Shown here one piece after another: positions 6,252-10,195 of a DNA stretch of 10,195 bases. Source of the DNA: an uncultured Lachnospiraceae bacterium. GTDB lineage: Bacteria; Bacillota_A; Clostridia; Lachnospirales; Lachnospiraceae. A program made the translations under genes and the position numbers. The notes beneath the pieces were generated by a model. That model was not told where the DNA came from. It was given only the letters and a program-made list of their open reading frames with translations, and made no database searches. Where the stretch lies: contig CAMYVI010000073.1 of NCBI GenBank assembly GCA_947302185.1, forward strand, positions 1-10,195, written 5' to 3'. Position 1 is the stretch's first letter, and every line of letters starts with the position of its first letter.

Positions 6252-7064
6252 ATGGTGAAAAAATATGGCGAAGTATTCGCGGTTTTCGCTGTAATGCTGG
6301 TCCTGCTGCTGGCCGGCTGCGGCAGAAAGTCAGCCGAAGAACAGATGGAGAGTCAGAAGGAACTGATCGTATCCGGGCAGAATACAACGACCGGTAACAC
6401 AGAGGATGCGGATCAGGCGGCAGATGTGAGTGAAGAAGGAGCAGAAAACGATCCGGCTCGGAAAGATGATGCGGCAAATCAGAATACTGCGGGAACTGAC
6501 GATACCGGTGTTTCCGGTGAGTCGGCGCTCGACCCGGACAATACAGGTCTTGTAAAACAGAGCTCGGCTCTCCCGATTTACTCTTACCACGGAAGTGAGC
6601 CTTACATGGATATCGTGACCGGAAACATCGTCTCATATGCGGTGAATATGCTCGGGGACTCACAGGTGTATATTCCCGCTCCGACGATTGTAAGGATCGA
6701 TGATTCCGACAGCATGAATATCAAAATATGGGGCTATTTCGATGTATACGGATATAACCTGAACGGAACGACGCTTGAGACGCAGAGCGGTGCGGCCGTA
6801 CCGGGCTGCATGCATCTCACGGAGAAGAACGGTTCCTATGTCATGACATCGTGGCAGCAGGTCCTCTCTGAGGATGACCGGGAGAGTGAACTTCGGGCGG
6901 TATGTGACGATGACGAGGAGCTGACGGATGCATTTCATGCCGTACAGGATACTGACAGGGAGAATTCCAGAAAAGAATACTTGAAGGAATATATTTCCGA
7001 GAATTCACTCGGTATCGACGGATATAAGGATTTTGATTCCGAAAAGGTAATGATACCGGAGTGA
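6252..7064 (+). CDS. Secreted lipoprotein with acidic linker, function unknown
   Basis: A 270-residue lipoprotein. The N-terminus has Lys3-Lys4, a hydrophobic core (8-21) and the lipobox LLAGC with Cys23 as the lipidation site, so it should be anchored on the outer face of the membrane. Residues 25-105 are a low-complexity linker rich in Glu, Asp, Asn, Thr and Gly. Residues 107-270 form a compact domain with IPAPTIVRIDDSD (141-153), IKIWGYFDVYGYNLNGTTLE (158-177), PGCMHL (184-189) and a charged helical end. This domain resembles, from memory, uncharacterised small lipoproteins of gut bacteria sharing an IWGDFW-like segment; no function is known to me. It has two other cysteines (186 and 218). 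AAAGGTG lies 7 bases before the ATG. The next gene follows after 143 bases, so a link with the export cassette rests on position only. Confidence 0.8.
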   Translation: MVKKYGEVFAVFAVMLVLLLAGCGRKSAEEQMESQKELIVSGQNTTTGNTEDADQAADVSEEGAENDPARKDDAANQNTAGTDDTGVSGESALDPDNTGLVKQSSALPIYSYHGSEPYMDIVTGNIVSYAVNMLGDSQVYIPAPTIVRIDDSDSMNIKIWGYFDVYGYNLNGTTLETQSGAAVPGCMHLTEKNGSYVMTSWQQVLSEDDRESELRAVCDDDEELTDAFHAVQDTDRENSRKEYLKEYISENSLGIDGYKDFDSEKVMIPE

Positions 7065-7207
7065 CGGCCTCCCTCAGAAGCCGCGTCGCCCCGCAGTGTC
7101 TGTGACTTCGACGGAGATAATCCGCAAGCGGGAAGTTCGAATAATGATATTCTGAAGCGTTGAATTATGCAGCTGTCCGACTATAAAGGATTCAGAAAGG
7201 AAAGAAC
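7065..7207 (+). promoter_or_regulatory. Intergenic region with candidate internal promoter for the export genes
   Basis: This gap holds the exact 12-mer GTTCGAATAATG (7135-7146) also seen at 6009-6020, and a promoter-like pair TTGAAT (7160-7165) and TATAAA (7182-7187) at 16-base spacing. That pair would start transcription only a few bases before the ribosome site AAAGGAAAG of the next gene. A small CCGC/GCGG stem lies at about 7122-7131. No terminator with a U-run is seen, so read-through from the lipoprotein gene is also possible. Confidence 0.4.
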
Positions 7208-7453
7208 ATGAAACAGGATATATTCAGAAAAAAGAGTCTGGAGAGGATCCAGTCTCCCGAGCAGATAGATGATTATGTTCGCGTAGTCACGCCGGGACTC
7301 TGGCTGATACTTGCCGCAATCACGCTCCTAATTATTGCGGGAATCATGTGGGGTATTACCGCAAGACTGGAAGTGACCGAGACTAAAAATGACGGGACAG
7401 TGACAACTACAGAGATCGCCCCGATTTCATTTGTGATAGACGAGGGAATGTAA
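7208..7453 (+). CDS. Minimal NHLP-type secretion protein: N-terminal anchor of an HlyD-like adaptor only
   Basis: An 81-residue single-pass membrane protein. Its start, MKQDIFRKKSLERIQSPEQIDD, followed by VVTPGLWLILAAI and IMWGITARLE, matches my memory of the N-terminus of the HlyD-like adaptor of NHLP/NHLM bacteriocin clusters (TIGR03794-type), with F-R-K-K-(S/A)-L-E and the S-P-E-Q motif. The membrane helix is at about 31-50. After it only 30 residues remain, whereas adaptors of this family normally continue with coiled-coil and beta-barrel domains for 200 residues or more. The stop at 7451-7453 directly abuts the next gene's ATG, and no adaptor-like sequence is found in other frames, so this is a compact protein and not a frameshift. 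AAAGGAAAG precedes the ATG. It probably partners the exporter as a small membrane subunit. Confidence 0.75.
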   Translation: MKQDIFRKKSLERIQSPEQIDDYVRVVTPGLWLILAAITLLIIAGIMWGITARLEVTETKNDGTVTTTEIAPISFVIDEGM

Positions 7454-9646
7454 ATGAATGTATTAAACAAGAAGGCTCCGCTGGAGCCGGTACCGGCGGG
7501 AAAAGTAGCCAGGGTACCGATCGTAATGCAGCTGGAGGCTCTCGAGTGCGGAGCAGCCTCCCTGTGCATGATTCTTGCCTATTACGGCAAGTGGCTCCCG
7601 CTTGAACAGGTCCGCAAGGACTGCGGAGTATCGAGGGACGGTTCTAATGCGAGAAACATTCTCATTGCTGCCAGATCTTACGGACTTGAAACAAGAGCAT
7701 ATCGGTTCGAGCCTGAATTTCTGAAGGAGAACGGCGTCTTTCCGTGTATTATCCACTGGAATTTCAATCATTTTGTTGTGCTGAACGGATTCAGGAAGAA
7801 TAAAGCGGTTCTGAACGATCCTGCCAGAGGTACGGTAGAAGTTTCCATGGAGGAGTTTGACGAGTCTTTCACCGGCGTGTGCATGCAGTTCTTCCCGACT
7901 GAAGAGTTTGTACAGTCCGGGAAGCAGAAGAGCATATGGGGATTTGTCAGGAGAAAACTCAACGGAACGTCCAGAGCCATAACATTTTTTATAATGACTT
8001 ATATTCTTACTTCGGTTTTCGGTATCATCAGTCCCGCTTTTACCCGCGTGTTCTATGATTATCTGCTTCCCGGCAGACAGCCGGACTGGGTCGTACCGTT
8101 CCTTGTGATTTACAGTATATTCATTTCTCTGGAGATTGTGCTGACAGTCGTTCAGACACTGTTCTCATTGCGGCTTGAGGGTAAATTTGCAATTATCGCC
8201 AATTCCGAATATATGTGGCACGTACTGCGCATGCCTGTGGAATTCTTTTCCCAGAGACTTGCGGGTGATATCGCCATGCGCAAAGAAAGCAATGCGGGAA
8301 TTACTACGACGCTGATCAAGACTTTGGCACCGGGTATTTTGAATATGGTGCTGATTGTTGTCTATTTTGTACTGCTCATGAAGTACAGTGTTGTTCTGAC
8401 GATTGTAGGTATTGCAAGCATCCTGATCAACTGGGCTCTTGCTCGGTATGTTGCCGACAAAGAGGTCAATATTCAGCGTGTCCAGATGAGGGATGCCGGA
8501 AAACTCCAGTCAACAACGGTATCAGGCATCGAGATGATTGAGACGATTAAGTCCAGCGGCGCTGAGAACGGTTTCTTTCAGAAGTGGGCCGGTTACCAGG
8601 CTTCGGTCAATTCCCAGGAAGTGAACAGCATCAGGCTCAGTACAGGGCACACGATCCTGACTTCCGTCGTATCAGATCTCACAGAGATGGCAATATTGAG
8701 TATCGGTTTCCTTCTCATATTCAAGGGGCATTTTACACCCGGTATTCTGGCCTATTTCCGCTCGTTGCTCGGATCCTTCACATCCCCGGCCCTCAGCCTA
8801 ATAGGCGCGGAGTCCACGATCCGTGAAATGCGCACCAATATGGAGCGAATAGAAGATGTCCTGGACTATCCTGTCGACGTCACGGAAGAGCAGATGAAAC
8901 TGAAGGATGATATCGATTACACGAAATTGTCCGGCAGAGTAGAGATGAAAAATGTCACTTTCGGTTACTCTCCGCTGGCAGAACCTCTCATCAGAGATTT
9001 TAATATGACTCTGGATCCGGGAAGAAAAGTGGCATTTGTCGGAAGTTCCGGCTGCGGAAAATCAACCCTGGTCAAATTGCTCTCAGGACTTTATAAGCCC
9101 TGGTCCGGCGAGATTCTTTATGACGGCAAACCGATAGAAGAGGTCGATCATAATATGTTCACAGGATCTGTTGCGGTTGTCGACCAGGACATAACCCTCT
9201 TTGAAGGATCTATTTCGGAAAATATCAAGATGTGGGATACGTCGATTGAAGATTTCGAGATGATCCTTGCGGCGCGTGATGCAAGACTTCATGAAGATAT
9301 TCTTCAGCGCGACGGAGGCTACAGATATAAGATGATGGAGGGAGGACGCGACTTTTCGGGCGGCCAGCGGCAGCGGATCGAGATTGCCCGTGTTCTGGCG
9401 CAGGATCCGACTATCATACTTATGGATGAGGCGACCTCAGCGCTCGATGCCCGTACGGAATACGAAGTAATGCAGTCCGTTACGGACCGCGGTATTACGT
9501 GTGTCGTCGTTGCGCACCGTCTGTCCACTATTCGGGATTGTGACGAAATAATAGTCATGGATCGAGGTCAGGTTGTTGAACGGGGCAACCATCAGGAGCT
9601 TATGGACAAACATGGTCTTTATGAACAGCTCATCACAAGCGAGTAA
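7454..9646 (+). CDS. Peptidase C39/ABC exporter, NHLP family ABC1 (peptidase-permease-ATPase)
   Basis: A 730-residue membrane protein that cleaves the leader of a secreted peptide and exports the core with ATP. The C39 cysteine peptidase domain (about 20-150) has QLEALECGAASL with the oxyanion Gln26 and catalytic Cys32, His106 in WNFNHFVVLNG and Asp122 in NDPARG, so it should be active on double-glycine-type leaders. The membrane domain follows at about 170-460. The ATPase has Walker A GSSGCGKST (530-538), the Q-loop VVDQD, signature FSGGQRQR (634-641), Walker B IILMDEATSALD (654-665) and the switch His688. Its order and length fit the NHLP/NHLM ABC1 family (TIGR03796-type). The ATG follows directly on the previous stop (TAAATG), with GAGGGA upstream inside that gene, so translational coupling is likely. 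The second transporter starts 31 bases downstream. The substrate is not in the window. Confidence 0.93.
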   Translation: MNVLNKKAPLEPVPAGKVARVPIVMQLEALECGAASLCMILAYYGKWLPLEQVRKDCGVSRDGSNARNILIAARSYGLETRAYRFEPEFLKENGVFPCIIHWNFNHFVVLNGFRKNKAVLNDPARGTVEVSMEEFDESFTGVCMQFFPTEEFVQSGKQKSIWGFVRRKLNGTSRAITFFIMTYILTSVFGIISPAFTRVFYDYLLPGRQPDWVVPFLVIYSIFISLEIVLTVVQTLFSLRLEGKFAIIANSEYMWHVLRMPVEFFSQRLAGDIAMRKESNAGITTTLIKTLAPGILNMVLIVVYFVLLMKYSVVLTIVGIASILINWALARYVADKEVNIQRVQMRDAGKLQSTTVSGIEMIETIKSSGAENGFFQKWAGYQASVNSQEVNSIRLSTGHTILTSVVSDLTEMAILSIGFLLIFKGHFTPGILAYFRSLLGSFTSPALSLIGAESTIREMRTNMERIEDVLDYPVDVTEEQMKLKDDIDYTKLSGRVEMKNVTFGYSPLAEPLIRDFNMTLDPGRKVAFVGSSGCGKSTLVKLLSGLYKPWSGEILYDGKPIEEVDHNMFTGSVAVVDQDITLFEGSISENIKMWDTSIEDFEMILAARDARLHEDILQRDGGYRYKMMEGGRDFSGGQRQRIEIARVLAQDPTIILMDEATSALDARTEYEVMQSVTDRGITCVVVAHRLSTIRDCDEIIVMDRGQVVERGNHQELMDKHGLYEQLITSE

Positions 9647-9677
9647 TGAGCCCGGCCGTTAAGGAGATAAAAAGTTT

Positions 9678-10195
9678 ATGGGATGGTTTGATGAACAGAT
9701 CCGCCAGAGAGTGCAGAATGATGACGATATTTTTGCCGATTCATTCGCACAGCTGGCGAACCTGGTAAACGGAAGCGAAAAACTTGAAATCCGCTTCCAT
9801 AGCGATCAGGAGCTTGCCGGTGAGGCAATCGGCGAGATTCTGGATTTCTATCATGTACATGCACAGGAACTCCCCTCGAATCTCAATACTTTGGATGAAG
9901 TGCTGGAGTACCTGCTGAGACCTTCGGGAATTATGCGGAGGAATGTACGTCTCAGGGAAAAATGGTATAAAGACGCTTCCGGGGCTATGCTCGGCTCTTT
10001 GAAGGACGGACGCTTTGTCGCTCTCCTTCCGGGAGGCGTTCACGGCTACGCGTATATAGACCCGGACACAAAACAGGCGGTTCAGATCTCGTCAAAGAAC
10101 GTTGATCAGATCGACACGGAAGCGATATGCTTCTATAAGTCGTTCCCCCTCAGGGAATTGAGCATCAAAGATCTGGGAGCATATATGTTCTCTCT
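9678..10195 (+). CDS. NHLP family ABC2 transporter (permease-ATPase), N-terminal part
   Basis: The first 172 residues of a protein cut by the right edge. The opening MGWFDEQIRQRVQNDDDIFADSF is, from memory, the hallmark start of the second ABC transporter in NHLP/NHLM clusters (TIGR03797-type), which are about 900 residues or more with membrane and ATPase domains at the C-terminus. Residues 85-157 look like a degenerate peptidase C39 domain: RFVALLPGGVHGYAYIDP (112-129) aligns with HFVVLNGF...NDPARG of the upstream exporter, with Arg112 in place of the catalytic His and no catalytic Cys in the segment before it. It therefore likely binds and does not cut peptides. AAGGAG (9661-9666) precedes the ATG. 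The short gap to the upstream gene indicates one operon and probably a paired, heteromeric exporter. Confidence 0.85.
   Translation, partial: MGWFDEQIRQRVQNDDDIFADSFAQLANLVNGSEKLEIRFHSDQELAGEAIGEILDFYHVHAQELPSNLNTLDEVLEYLLRPSGIMRRNVRLREKWYKDASGAMLGSLKDGRFVALLPGGVHGYAYIDPDTKQAVQISSKNVDQIDTEAICFYKSFPLRELSIKDLGAYMFS

Noticed and set aside
6202..6258. 18-codon ORF ending within the lipoprotein start (ATGGTGA overlap)
   Set aside because: The overlap resembles translational coupling, but the only ribosome-like GGAG is 11 bases away and sits in a strong hairpin, so it is weaker than the 21-codon ORF.
6104..6397. 97-codon plus-strand ORF overlapping the leader and lipoprotein start
   Set aside because: It runs out of frame into the lipoprotein signal sequence, has no ribosome site and no recognisable domain.
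7166..7211. 14-codon ORF (starting MQLSDYKG) ending in ATGA over the adaptor start, as a possible precursor peptide
   Set aside because: No ribosome site, no double-glycine or other leader features, and it overlaps the candidate promoter.
7208..7600. Frameshifted remainder of the HlyD adaptor
   Set aside because: Sequence right after the stop is the start of the C39 exporter in a clean frame; no adaptor-like residues appear in other frames.
1..10195. CRISPR arrays, tRNA or rRNA genes, insertion sequences
   Set aside because: Looked for regularly spaced repeats, cloverleaf-like segments and transposase motifs on both strands; none seen.

Overview
The window looks like chromosomal DNA of a Gram-positive Clostridia member, most likely a gut or rumen Lachnospiraceae. 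The grounds are: moderate GC content, strong AAGGAG-type ribosome binding sites, a GT4 glycosyltransferase with the clostridial FPSTFDTNGLVVREAAACG motif, a Cof-type HAD phosphatase, and an NHLP/NHLM-type peptide export cassette. The taxonomic call is inference from protein style, not from a marker gene.

Left part (1-4097), carbohydrate metabolism. On the minus strand, a GT4 glycosyltransferase with a long helical tail (2176-524) is followed after 53 bases by the start of a GH13 alpha-glucosidase (470 to the left edge). Divergent from them, across a 331-base regulatory gap, is a GH32 sucrose/fructan hydrolase on the plus strand (2508-4097). The gap holds a 9-bp inverted repeat, an inverted repeat near the GH32 promoter and a candidate -10 box.

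Middle part (4098-6043). A GC-rich element that can fold into several hairpins (4108-4205) precedes a short chorismate mutase-ACT fusion with no prephenate dehydratase domain (4252-4830). A large bidirectional terminator (4909-4963) separates it from a convergent Cof-type HAD hydrolase (5824-5063, minus).

Right part (6007-10195), the most unusual region. A promoter-like sequence is followed by a roughly 200-nt leader with long complementary segments that are mutually exclusive, and a possible 21-codon leader ORF. Four plus-strand genes then follow: an acidic-linker lipoprotein (6252-7064), an 81-residue membrane protein that looks like only the N-terminus of an NHLP HlyD adaptor (7208-7453), a C39 peptidase/ABC exporter with its catalytic residues intact (7454-9646), and the start of the second NHLP-type ABC transporter with a degenerate peptidase-like domain (9678 to the right edge). 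Together the last three read as a peptide maturation and export machine: C39 would cut a double-glycine-type leader while the exporter moves the core peptide across the membrane. The adaptor is reduced to a membrane anchor. No precursor peptide or modification enzyme lies in the window; these would be expected beyond the right edge. An exact 12-mer, GTTCGAATAATG, occurs in both non-coding gaps of this cluster.
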